Assembly (NCBI GenBank): GCA_003220315.1
Contig: QHSA01000143.1
Coordinates: forward strand, 1 to 49,757
Length of the DNA: 49,757 nt
Direction of reading: 5' to 3'
Origin: Candidatus Rokuibacteriota bacterium
Lineage (GTDB): Bacteria > Methylomirabilota > Methylomirabilia > Rokubacteriales > CSP1-6
The notes under the pieces: generated by a model
Database searches by the model: none
What the model was told of the DNA's origin: nothing
Seen by the model: the letters and a program-made list of their open reading frames with translations, nothing else
Position numbers and translations under genes: made by a program
Part shown: positions 43,165-49,757 of the stretch, one piece after another
How the letters are laid out: every line of letters begins with the position of its first letter
Position numbering within the stretch: position 1 is the first letter of the stretch

Positions 43165-43734
43165 ATGATCCATCGCCTCCTCACGCTCGCCGCTGCCGCG
43201 ATCCTCGCGGGGACCACGCCGGCGCTCGCGCAGCCGCCGCCGCCCGCGCGGCCGACGCCCGCGGTCCCGACGAAGGCGCCGGAGGCGGTGGTGACGCTCG
43301 AGAATGGTGGCGAGATCCGCATCGAGCTGTTCCCCGCGGACGCGCCCCGGCACGTCGACAACTTCGTCAAGCTCGCGAGCCGTGGGTTCTACGACGGCCA
43401 GCGGTTCCACCGCGTCGTCCCGAACTTCGTCGTCCAGATCGGGGATCCCAAGTCCAGGACGAGTCCGCTCGACCATCCGGACATGGGCACCGGCGGGCCG
43501 GGCTATACGATTTCCGCGGAGTTCGGCAAGCGCGAGTTCGTCCGAGGCGTCGTCGGCATGGCGCGCGGCCCGGACCCGAACTCCGCGGGCAGCCAGATCT
43601 TCGTGATGCTCGCCGACGACCGGAGCCTGAACGGCCAGTACACCGCCTTCGGCCGGGTCGTGCGCGGCATGGACGTCGTGGACCGGATCAAGGTCGGCGA
43701 CCGCGTGAAGTCCGTGAAGATCGTCACCAAGTGA
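43165..43734 (+). CDS. Peptidylprolyl cis-trans isomerase (cyclophilin), exported
   Basis: A 189-residue cyclophilin. Signal peptide: MIHRLLTLAAAAILAGTTPALAQ, so it acts in the periplasm on folding of exported proteins. The domain has RIELFPADAPRHVDNFVKLASRGFYDGQRFHRVVPNFVVQIGDP and VGMARGPDPNSAGSQIFVML, including the catalytic Arg-Phe-His. The 5' region is Pro/Ala-rich. The next cyclophilin lacks a leader. SD: CCGGGGGCTTCCCGC near ATG. Confidence 0.94.
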   Translation: MIHRLLTLAAAAILAGTTPALAQPPPPARPTPAVPTKAPEAVVTLENGGEIRIELFPADAPRHVDNFVKLASRGFYDGQRFHRVVPNFVVQIGDPKSRTSPLDHPDMGTGGPGYTISAEFGKREFVRGVVGMARGPDPNSAGSQIFVMLADDRSLNGQYTAFGRVVRGMDVVDRIKVGDRVKSVKIVTK

Positions 43735-43744
43735 GGCGCGCCGC

Positions 43745-44179
43745 ATGAAGCCGACCGCCGTCATGACGCTCGAGAAGGGCGCAGAGATCCGGATCGAGTT
43801 CTTCCCGGAAGACGCGCCGAAGACCGTCGCGAACTTCGTGGCGCTCGCCAAGAAGGGCTTCTACAACGGGCTCACCTTCCACCGCGTCGTCCCGAACTTC
43901 GTCGTCCAGGGCGGGTGCCCCAAAGGCAACGGCACCGGCGGTCCCGGGTACAATGTCCCCGCCGAGTTCAACGCGCAGAAGCACGTCCGCGGGACCATCG
44001 CGATGGCGCGGAGCCAGCACCCCGACTCCGCGGGCAGCCAGTTCTACATCTGCTACGGTCCCACGCCCCACCTCGATGGCAACTACACCGTGTTCGGACA
44101 CGTGGTCGCCGGCATGGAGCACGTGGACCGGATCCAGCAGGGCGACCGGATGGCGTCGGTGGGGATCGTCGACGCGTAG
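43745..44179 (+). CDS. Peptidylprolyl cis-trans isomerase (cyclophilin), cytoplasmic
   Basis: A 144-residue cyclophilin without signal peptide; ATG 43745, 10 bases after the exported paralogue. VMTLEKGAEIRIEFFPEDAPKTVANFVALAKKGFYNGLTFHRVVPNFVVQGG and AMARSQHPDSAGSQFYICYG match the family. With its neighbour it forms a duplicated pair, one exported and one cytoplasmic. Confidence 0.95.
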   Translation: MKPTAVMTLEKGAEIRIEFFPEDAPKTVANFVALAKKGFYNGLTFHRVVPNFVVQGGCPKGNGTGGPGYNVPAEFNAQKHVRGTIAMARSQHPDSAGSQFYICYGPTPHLDGNYTVFGHVVAGMEHVDRIQQGDRMASVGIVDA

Positions 44180-44205
44180 CGACGTGTTGAGTTAACCGCC
44201 GTTCT

Positions 44206-44246
44206 TGGGGGGAGGTTTCGGAAGGGGGGCGAAGCCCCCCGCCGAG
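44206..44246. repeat. 41-bp dispersed hairpin repeat, copy 2
   Basis: Second copy of 40419-40459 (one visible difference). The GGGGGGC/GCCCCCC stem lies after the cyclophilin stop and before the deacylase gene and could terminate the first operon. Confidence 0.85.
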
Positions 44247-44260
44247 GGTATGGCGTGGTA

Positions 44261-44289
44261 GTGCGAGCCGCAGCCGAAGGCGAGGCGAG
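44261..44289. repeat. Short dispersed repeat, copy 1
   Basis: GTGCGAGCCGCAG then CGAGGCGAG, 29 bases in all, immediately before the deacylase GTG. The same pair of motifs recurs at 48529-48578 with a longer centre. It may form a repeat-associated leader. Confidence 0.6.
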
Positions 44290-44292
44290 TCT

Positions 44293-45894
44293 GTGACCTG
44301 GTCGCTGCTCATCCGGAACGGCTCGGTCGTCGACGGGACGGGCGGGCCCGCCCGACGGGCGGACGTTGCCGTGGAGCGGGACCGCGTCGCCGCCGTCGAG
44401 CCCGGGCTCCGGGGCGACGCGCCGCGGGTGATCGACGCCGCGGGTCACGTCGTGGCGCCGGGCTTCATCGACGCGCACTCGCATTCCGATCTCTTCTACT
44501 TCGGCTGCCCGTCCTCCGAGTCGAAGATCCGCCAGGGCTGCACGACCGAAGTCGTCGGCATGTGCTCGTTCTCTCAGGCGCCGATCGCGCCCGGGAGCGA
44601 AGACGCCGTGCGCGGCTGGGCGGGCGGGATCGGCGCGAGCCTCGAGTTTCGCTGGGAGACCTTCGGCGAGTACCTCGCCGCGCTCCGCGCCGTGCGACCG
44701 TCGATCAACGTCGCCCACTTCGTGGGTCACGGCGCGCTCCGTCTCGCGGCCGTCGGCGCGGAGAACCGCGCGGTCTCGCCGGATGATCTGAAGGCGATGC
44801 AGCGGCGGCTCGACGAGGCGATGGACGCAGGCGCGTACGGCTATTCGACCGGGCTCGTCTATCCGCCGAGCGCCTACGCCCCGACCGAGGAGCTGGTCCT
44901 CCTGGCGCGCTCGATGGCCCGGCGCGGGGGGCTCTACTTCTCGCACGTGCGCGGCGAGAGCGCGATGGTCGAGGACTCGATCCGCGAGGCGATCCGCATC
45001 GGCGAGGAGGCTGGCGTCGGCGTCCAGATCGCCCACGTGAAGGTGGGCGGGCGCGAAAACTGGGGGAAGATGGACCGCGTGCTCCGGCTGATCGACGACG
45101 CGCGGACGCGCGGAGTCGACGTCAGCGGCGACGTGTATCCGTATCACGCCGGGAGCACCAAGATGGACAACCTGCTGCCCGCCTGGGTGCACGACGGCGG
45201 GCTCGAAAAGCTGCTCGAGCGGATCGGCGACCGCGCGACACGGCGGCGCATCGTCGAGGAGTGCCTGGTGGACGGCGAGCGCTGGCTCACCGTGTCCGCG
45301 GGCTCCCTCGGCTTCGACGAGATCCGCATCGCGACGTGCCGCCAGCGCGAGCTGGAGGGCCTGACGCTCGCGGCGCTCGCGCGGCAGACGGGCAAGACGC
45401 CGGCCGAGGCGATGCTGGACCTGCTCCGGGAGGAGCGCGCGACGGTCGGGATGGTCTCGTTCTCGCAGAACCTCGAGAACGTCGCCAAGGTGCTGCGCCA
45501 TCCCGCCATCATGATCGGCTCGGACTCGATCGGGCTGTCCGAGGGGACGGGACCGAAGCACGGCAAGCCGCACCCGCGCATGTACGGGACCTTTCCGCGC
45601 GTGCTCGGCGAATACGCGCGCACGCAGAAGCTCTTCCCGCTCGAGACGGCCGTCCACAAGATGACCGGCATGCCGGCCGCGCGGCTCGGGCTCTCTGACC
45701 GCGGGCTCGTCCGCGCGGGGTACGCGGCCGACCTCGTCGTCTTCGACCCCCTGACGGTGACGGACGAGGCGACGTTCGACGACCCTCACCGGTACCCCAC
45801 GGGAATTCCCTACGTCCTCGTCAACGGTGACGTGGTGGTCGACGCGGGGCGCTTCCGCGCGGTGGGCGGCGGCCGCGTGCTCACCCCGCGATGA
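44293..45894 (+). CDS. N-acyl-D-amino-acid deacylase-type amidohydrolase
   Basis: A 533-residue amidohydrolase. The metal motif is VVAPGFIDAHSHSD near residue 60 (HxH). Later segments YGYSTGLVYPPSAYAPTEELVLLA, YFSHVRGES and AHVKVGGRENWGKMDRVLRLID belong to the D-aminoacylase/dihydroorotase-like group; IMIGSDSIG carries the catalytic Asp. Substrate could be N-acyl-D-amino acids or related cyclic amides. GTG 44293 is the start. The aldehyde dehydrogenase follows after 59 bases. Confidence 0.9.
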   Translation: MTWSLLIRNGSVVDGTGGPARRADVAVERDRVAAVEPGLRGDAPRVIDAAGHVVAPGFIDAHSHSDLFYFGCPSSESKIRQGCTTEVVGMCSFSQAPIAPGSEDAVRGWAGGIGASLEFRWETFGEYLAALRAVRPSINVAHFVGHGALRLAAVGAENRAVSPDDLKAMQRRLDEAMDAGAYGYSTGLVYPPSAYAPTEELVLLARSMARRGGLYFSHVRGESAMVEDSIREAIRIGEEAGVGVQIAHVKVGGRENWGKMDRVLRLIDDARTRGVDVSGDVYPYHAGSTKMDNLLPAWVHDGGLEKLLERIGDRATRRRIVEECLVDGERWLTVSAGSLGFDEIRIATCRQRELEGLTLAALARQTGKTPAEAMLDLLREERATVGMVSFSQNLENVAKVLRHPAIMIGSDSIGLSEGTGPKHGKPHPRMYGTFPRVLGEYARTQKLFPLETAVHKMTGMPAARLGLSDRGLVRAGYAADLVVFDPLTVTDEATFDDPHRYPTGIPYVLVNGDVVVDAGRFRAVGGGRVLTPR

Positions 45895-45953
45895 CCTCGT
45901 GAGTTTCGCGAACCACCCGTGACGCCGCCCGGCAGGGCGGTGGAGGAGATCCC

Positions 45954-47399
45954 ATGCCTACAGGACAGCTTTTCATCGCAGGCGCCTGGCGCCCCGCGGT
46001 CTCTGGCGAGACCTACCAGACGATCAACCCCGCGACCGAGGAGCCCAGCGCCACGGTGGCCAAGGGGGACGAGCGCGACATCGACCTCGCCGTGGCGGCC
46101 GCGCGCACCGCGTTCGACCGGGGCCCCTGGCCGCGGATGACCGCCGCCGAGCGCGGCCGGATCGTCTGGAAGCTCGGCGACCTCATCACGCAGCACCTCG
46201 ACGAGATGGCGCGGCTCGAGAGCCTCACGACCGGCAAGACCATGTTCGACTCGGGGAAGGTCGAGATCCCATTCGCCGCGGAGGTCTTTCGCTACTACGC
46301 GGGCTGGGCGACCAAGATCCACGGCGAGACGCTCCAGCTCCGGGAGAACGCCTTCACGTTCACCCTCCGCCAGCCCGTCGGCGTCGTGGGCGCGATCGTC
46401 CCCTGGAACTTCCCGTTCCTGCTCGCGTCGTGGAAGCTCGCGCCGGCGCTCGCGGCGGGCAACACGGTCGTCCTCAAGCCCGCCTCACTCACGCCGCTGA
46501 CGGCGCTCAAGTTCGCCGAGCTCTCCCAGGAGGCCGGCCTCCCCGAGGGCGTGCTCAACGTCGTCACCGGGCCCGGCGGCCGCGCGGGCATGGCGCTCGT
46601 GCGCGACCCGCGCGTCGACAAGATCGCGTTCACGGGCTCCACGGAGGTCGGCAAGACGATCATGCGCGAGGCCGCGGGGACCCTCAAGCGGCTCTCGCTG
46701 GAGCTCGGTGGCAAGTCGCCGAACATCGTCTTCGCCGACGCCGACATGGACGCCGCCGTCAAGGGCGCGATGACCGGCATCTTCTACAACAAGGGCGAGG
46801 TCTGCGCCGCGGGCTCGCGGCTCTTCGTCGAGGAGAAGGTGCACGACGTGTTCATGGCGCAGCTCACCGAGAAGGTCAAAGGCGTCAAGGTGGGCGATCC
46901 GATGGACAAGTCGACCCGGATGGGTCCGGTCGTCTCCCGGCAGCAGCTGGAGACGGTGCTCGGCTACATCGAGGCCGGCAAGAAGGAGGGCGCGCGTCTG
47001 GTGGCGGGCGGCGGGCGCGCGAACGTGGGCGGTGGGAAGGGCTACTTCGTCGAGCCCACGATCTTCGACGGCGTCACGAACACGATGAAGATCGCGCGTG
47101 AGGAGATCTTCGGCCCCGTGCTCTCCGTGATCCCCTTCAAGTCCGTCGAGGAGGGCATCGCGGAGGGCAACCAGACGACGTACGGGCTCGCGGCGGCGGT
47201 GTGGACGCGCGACGTCGCCAAGGCCCTCAAGGCCGCGCGCGCGATCCGGGCGGGCACGGTGTGGGTGAACGCCTACAACCTCTTCGACGCCGCGCTGCCC
47301 TTCGGGGGCTTCAAGGAGTCCGGGTTCGGCCGTGAGATGGGCTCGGTCGGCCTCGACCACTACACGGAGGTCAAGACGGTCTGGGTCGACCTCGGGTAA
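45954..47399 (+). CDS. NAD(P)-dependent aldehyde dehydrogenase
   Basis: A 481-residue ALDH. Cofactor site VPWNFPFLLASWKLAPALAAGN and FTGSTEVGKTIM; general base Glu in LELGGKSPN; catalytic Cys284 in GEVCAAGSRLFVEE. The C-terminal NAYNLFDAALPFGGFKESGFGREMG is typical of betaine/aromatic aldehyde dehydrogenases. A GGAGGAG site precedes ATG 45954. Aldehyde substrate not readable. Confidence 0.95.
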   Translation: MPTGQLFIAGAWRPAVSGETYQTINPATEEPSATVAKGDERDIDLAVAAARTAFDRGPWPRMTAAERGRIVWKLGDLITQHLDEMARLESLTTGKTMFDSGKVEIPFAAEVFRYYAGWATKIHGETLQLRENAFTFTLRQPVGVVGAIVPWNFPFLLASWKLAPALAAGNTVVLKPASLTPLTALKFAELSQEAGLPEGVLNVVTGPGGRAGMALVRDPRVDKIAFTGSTEVGKTIMREAAGTLKRLSLELGGKSPNIVFADADMDAAVKGAMTGIFYNKGEVCAAGSRLFVEEKVHDVFMAQLTEKVKGVKVGDPMDKSTRMGPVVSRQQLETVLGYIEAGKKEGARLVAGGGRANVGGGKGYFVEPTIFDGVTNTMKIAREEIFGPVLSVIPFKSVEEGIAEGNQTTYGLAAAVWTRDVAKALKAARAIRAGTVWVNAYNLFDAALPFGGFKESGFGREMGSVGLDHYTEVKTVWVDLG

Positions 47400-47430
47400 T
47401 CGGCTCGGGTGATCGGCGCGCCGGGGAGTC

Positions 47431-48147
47431 TCAGGGGTGAGCCTCCGTGTCCACGAGGAGGGTGCACCGAGGGTGCAGGCGGAGCGCCGAAGCCGGCACC
47501 GCGGGGTCAATGGAACCGTCGAGGACACGCGCCAGCGGCTCGCGCTTGACGCGGCCGCCGACGAGCACGACGACCTCGCGCGCCGCGAGGATCGTCCCGA
47601 TGCCGAGTGTCACGGCGCGGTCGCTGACCGCGCCCTGGAGGACCTCGTCGGTCAGGATGTAGCGCACGGTCTCGGCGGTGAGGCGCACGGGTCGGGTGCG
47701 GGAGTCGAAGTCGCTCCCGGGCTCGTTCGAGGCGATGTGCGCGTTCGGCCCGAGCCCCATCATGACAAGGTCGAGGCCGCCAGCGCGCTTGATCGCCTCC
47801 TCGTACGCGTCGCACATCGCCTCGAGGTCGGACGCGCCGACGTCGAACGGATGGCAGCGCTCGGGCGGCACACCCGCCCAGGCGAGGAACTCGCGCCGCA
47901 CCTGGCGCCAGAAGTACCCGTCGGCGGGCGCGGGCGGGCAGAGCTCGTCGACCGAGAAGACGCGCATTCTCCCGCAGTCGACGGGCTCGCGCGCCTGCCA
48001 GTCACGCAGGTGCCCGTACATGCGCCGCGGCGTGCGCCCCGCGGGCACCGACATCGCGAGGTCCGGCCTGGCGGCGACGCGCTCGCGGAACAGGGCCGCT
48101 GCGGCCTCGGCGAGCTCGGCCCCGTCGCGGAGGACGACGACCTGCAT
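47431..48147 (-). CDS. Glucosamine-6-phosphate deaminase-like protein (NagB family)
   Basis: A 238-residue NagB/6-phosphogluconolactonase-fold protein. MSVPAGRTPRRMYGHL gives the phosphate loop and VFSVDELCPPAPADGYFWRQV the catalytic Asp region. GLGPNAHIASNEPGS shows NagB-type His and Glu with NAH for the usual N/D-G-H, so activity may be modified. It starts 2 bases after the DsrE selenoprotein stop, so the two are co-transcribed. 6-Phosphogluconolactonase is a less likely alternative. Confidence 0.85.
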   Translation of the reverse strand: MQVVVLRDGAELAEAAAALFRERVAARPDLAMSVPAGRTPRRMYGHLRDWQAREPVDCGRMRVFSVDELCPPAPADGYFWRQVRREFLAWAGVPPERCHPFDVGASDLEAMCDAYEEAIKRAGGLDLVMMGLGPNAHIASNEPGSDFDSRTRPVRLTAETVRYILTDEVLQGAVSDRAVTLGIGTILAAREVVVLVGGRVKREPLARVLDGSIDPAVPASALRLHPRCTLLVDTEAHP

Positions 48148-48149
48148 CC

Positions 48150-48512
48150 TCAGGTCGAGACGACCTTGTCGGCGGCCGCCACCTTCTCGGCGAAGATCTT
48201 CGGCGTGACGAACTGCGCGTTCATGGACTTGAGGTCCTGCTCCGTGACCCCACGGGCCACCGAGCAGCGGCCTCAGACCCAGACGGGCACGCGATGCTCG
48301 ACGACCTTGCGGATCATCTCGGCGAGCGGCGGCATGCCGACCGGGAGCACCGCGCTCGCGATCTCCTGCTTGACCAGATAGGCGGCCTCGCCGGCGATGA
48401 AGATCTCAGGCGCGTGGCCCGCCTCGACGGCCCCGAGGGCGAAGTTGAACGGGAAGCCGGCGCGCGTCGGATCGTCGGTGCCCGAAGTCCCCACGTACAG
48501 AATGCTGGCCAT
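48150..48512 (-). CDS. Candidate selenoprotein: DsrE-family protein
   Basis: Read through one in-frame UGA (48275-48273) this is a 120-residue DsrE/DsrF-like protein (sulfur-relay/persulfide carrier fold). It starts MASILYVGTSGTDDPTRAGF after GGAGG at good spacing. HRVPVWV, then UGA (Sec80), then GRCSVARGVTEQDL matches DsrE relatives that have V(Y/W)VCGxCxxARG, so Sec replaces the conserved Cys and forms a Sec-x-x-Cys pair with Cys83. Forty family-like residues follow (DLKSMNAQFVTPKIFAEKVA) before the real TGA at 48150. Annotation as a truncated 79-residue protein would lose the active site. Probably handles sulfane sulfur or disulfides. Confidence 0.87.
48242..48255 (-). promoter_or_regulatory. 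Candidate bacterial SECIS hairpin of the DsrE gene
   Basis: In the mRNA, 18-31 bases after the UGA, CCGUG/CACGG forms a perfect 5-bp stem with loop GGGU (G in the first two positions, U last). A lower stem CUGCU/AGCAG (6-10 with 32-36) can extend it. The loop lies 23-26 bases after the UGA, within the bacterial range, and the hairpin overlaps coding sequence. Confidence 0.75.
48273..48275 (-). other. In-frame UGA, probable selenocysteine codon 80
   Basis: TGA lies between GTC (Val79) and GGC (Gly81), three residues before TGC (Cys83), at the catalytic position of DsrE relatives. The same frame continues to a TGA two bases before the next gene start. Confidence 0.85.
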
Positions 48513-48528
48513 CAGAGCCTCCGTGGCT

Positions 48529-48578
48529 GTGCGAGCCGCAGGTCGTCGCGGGGCTGGGGCCCCGCCGGCCGAGGCGAG
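48529..48578. repeat. Short dispersed repeat, copy 2, with internal hairpin
   Basis: GTGCGAGCCGCAG (48529-48541) and CGAGGCGAG (48570-48578) frame a 7-bp hairpin GCGGGGC/GCCCCGC (48548-48565). It lies in the spacer upstream of the DsrE gene. Compare 44261-44289. Confidence 0.6.
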
Positions 48579-48666
48579 CGTATGAACATGATTGCGGCCA
48601 AGCATACGCGAAGTCGCCCCGGCGCGGGAGGCGGCGCCCCGGCGCCTCGCGTCGGGCAGTCACGTG

Positions 48667-48672
48667 TATAAT
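48667..48672 (+). promoter_or_regulatory. -10 box TATAAT, possibly leaderless gene
   Basis: A perfect TATAAT ends 9 bases before ATG 48682, so transcription would begin close to the start codon and the mRNA would be nearly leaderless. No clear -35 box. Confidence 0.5.
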
Positions 48673-48681
48673 CGGCGCCCG

Positions 48682-49179
48682 ATGACCCGGCACGCGCCAA
48701 TGCGGCTGGCCCTCGGCGCGCTCGTGGCGTCCCTCGCCACGGTCGCGCCCGCCGCGGCCCACGTGACGACCGCGCCGGCGGTCGCCGTCCCCGCGGCGGC
48801 CCCGCCGTCGGCCGCGCTCGAGGCGGCGGCCTCGGGGTTCCTTCCGGCCTGGGTCGGGCTGGTCCTCCTCGTCGGGGCGCTCGCTCTCGGGAGGCGCCGC
48901 CCGCGGAGCTCGGTCGCCGTCGCGCTCTGTCTCGTCCTCGGGATCTTCGCCTTCGAGGCCGGCGTGCACTCCGTGCACCACCTCGACGCCGGCCATTCGG
49001 CGATCACGCACTGCGCGATTGCCTCTGCGACCGCTCACGCCCCGGCGGACCTTTCCGAAGGGGTCACGGTCGTCCCGGCGCCCGAGCCCGGGCGGCTGGC
49101 CTCGGCCGGCGCTCCCCGCCGGCCCGTCTCGATCTCGCTCCGTCCCGACTCCGGCCGCGCGCCTCCCGCGCTCGCGTAG
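48682..49179 (+). CDS. Small exported/membrane protein of unknown function
   Basis: A 165-residue protein. Signal peptide-like start MTRHAPMRLALGALVASLATVAPAAAH, then one or two membrane segments (WVGLVLLVGALALG and VAVALCLVLGIFAFEAGVHSV). The His-rich segment HSVHHLDAGHSAITHCAIASATAH contains one Cys and could bind copper or another metal, reminiscent of small proteins near metal-transport or porin genes. The C-terminus is Pro/Arg-rich. ATG 48682 is chosen over longer in-frame starts because of the TATAAT box. It precedes a porin gene. Confidence 0.6.
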   Translation: MTRHAPMRLALGALVASLATVAPAAAHVTTAPAVAVPAAAPPSAALEAAASGFLPAWVGLVLLVGALALGRRRPRSSVAVALCLVLGIFAFEAGVHSVHHLDAGHSAITHCAIASATAHAPADLSEGVTVVPAPEPGRLASAGAPRRPVSISLRPDSGRAPPALA

Positions 49180-49275
49180 CGTCACCTCTCGCTTCCAGCG
49201 ACCCCCGATCCGGCGAGACGTCCGTCTCTCCGGAGCGGGTCTGCGATTCCCACGTGAACGCACGAGGAGGCGATT

Positions 49276-49757
49276 ATGCGCCGACTGTTGGCAACGCTCG
49301 TGATGACCGGTGTCTTCGTCCACGCCATTTGGAGCGGCTCGGCCTTCGCTCAGACGGCCTCAGACTTTGAGGCCCTCAAGCAGGAGCTCCGCCGGATGCA
49401 GGATCGCCTCCAGCGGCTCGAGCAGGCGGAGCCGGCCGACCGGGCGCTGCAGCCGCGTCTGGCCCCCAGCCCCTCGCCCGTGGCCGTCCCCCTCGCGGCC
49501 CAGGCGCCGCCGGCCGTGGGTCCTCGTCCAGGCGAGCGCGAGATCCAGCTCGAGCGAGAGCACCCGGCCGAAATGGTCGGGCTGCCGAAGCCCGAGATCG
49601 GGGGCGTCCGCATCTCGGGGTTCTTCGTCGGCTCGGCGAACTACAACTCCCGCATCCAGATGGTGCCGGAGTTCGCGGGCAACGCGGGGGTCAGCTCGGA
49701 GCCCCGCAGTCTCGACTTCAGATTCGACCAGTTCACGATCGGCGCCTACAAGACGTT
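49276..49757 (+). CDS. Outer-membrane porin-like protein, 5' part (runs off window)
   Basis: ATG 49276 follows GAGGAGG at ideal spacing. Signal peptide MRRLLATLVMTGVFVHAIWSGSAFAQ, then a coiled coil (SDFEALKQELRRMQDRLQRLEQ), a Pro-rich linker and the start of a beta-barrel (GVRISGFFVGSANYN). This plan matches DcaP-like porins. 160 residues are visible; the 3' end lies outside. Confidence 0.75.
   Translation, partial: MRRLLATLVMTGVFVHAIWSGSAFAQTASDFEALKQELRRMQDRLQRLEQAEPADRALQPRLAPSPSPVAVPLAAQAPPAVGPRPGEREIQLEREHPAEMVGLPKPEIGGVRISGFFVGSANYNSRIQMVPEFAGNAGVSSEPRSLDFRFDQFTIGAYKT

Overview
The window is 49.8 kb of very GC-rich bacterial DNA, visibly around 70% G+C. It has many GTG and TTG starts, 4-base stop/start overlaps and almost no non-coding space. 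The gene mix suggests an uncultivated soil or subsurface bacterium of the Candidatus Rokubacteria / Methylomirabilota type: several sugar ABC transporters without ATPases, NHL-repeat proteins, Ku/LigD end joining, PDH, rhodaneses, P450 and short dispersed GC-rich repeats. That assignment is inference; there is no rRNA or marker gene here to prove it. I see no rRNA, tRNA, CRISPR array, insertion sequence or phage gene.

Layout. 1-4420 (+): the end of an NHL-repeat gene, then a binding protein and two permeases of a CUT1-type ABC importer and a VOC protein. 4463-11756 (-): a tight seven-gene operon. In transcription order it encodes a four-domain rhodanese, a SseA-type sulfurtransferase, a cysteine-dioxygenase-like cupin, a cytochrome P450, a PPOX flavin-fold protein, a thioredoxin/NHL protein whose redox motif is interrupted by an in-frame UGA, and a nitroreductase-like protein with a twin-arginine leader. 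11812-14752: an MFS exporter, a broken enolase-superfamily gene, a CurA-type reductase and a small Cys-containing protein. 14860-21296 (-): an operon for the complete pyruvate (2-oxo acid) dehydrogenase complex (E1a, E1b, E2, E3), followed by pyroglutamyl peptidase and a HAD hydrolase. A 62-base tandem repeat sits between E1a and E1b. 21377-23176 (+): an exported class II aldolase-like protein and a quinone reductase. 23186-28654: Ku (-) divergent from a CPBP protease, LigD and a GNAT (+). 28651-33054: a second GNAT, a small ORF, a LysR regulator, DUF72, alanine dehydrogenase and an alpha/beta hydrolase. 33125-39265 (-): two more binding-protein/permease/permease sets. 39352-49757: a DMT exporter, TypA, a zinc-ribbon PilZ membrane protein, two cyclophilins, a D-aminoacylase-type amidohydrolase, an aldehyde dehydrogenase, a NagB-type deaminase, a DsrE protein with an in-frame UGA, a small membrane protein and the start of a porin.

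The strongest result is two independent selenoprotein candidates. One is a thioredoxin/NHL protein (5632-7119, Sec46, Cys-Sec-Ile-Asn-Cys). The other is a DsrE-family protein (48150-48512, Sec80, Sec-Gly-Arg-Cys). In each, UGA replaces a cysteine that the family normally conserves. The reading frame continues with family-typical sequence, and a compact hairpin with G in the first two loop positions lies at the spacing expected for a bacterial SECIS element. Ordinary gene calling would truncate both. The first lies in the sulfur/thiol operon, which I regard as the most interesting undescribed unit here. A second theme is a family of short repeats that insert in and around genes while keeping reading frames or translational coupling intact (15.6, 20.1 and 42.4 kb).
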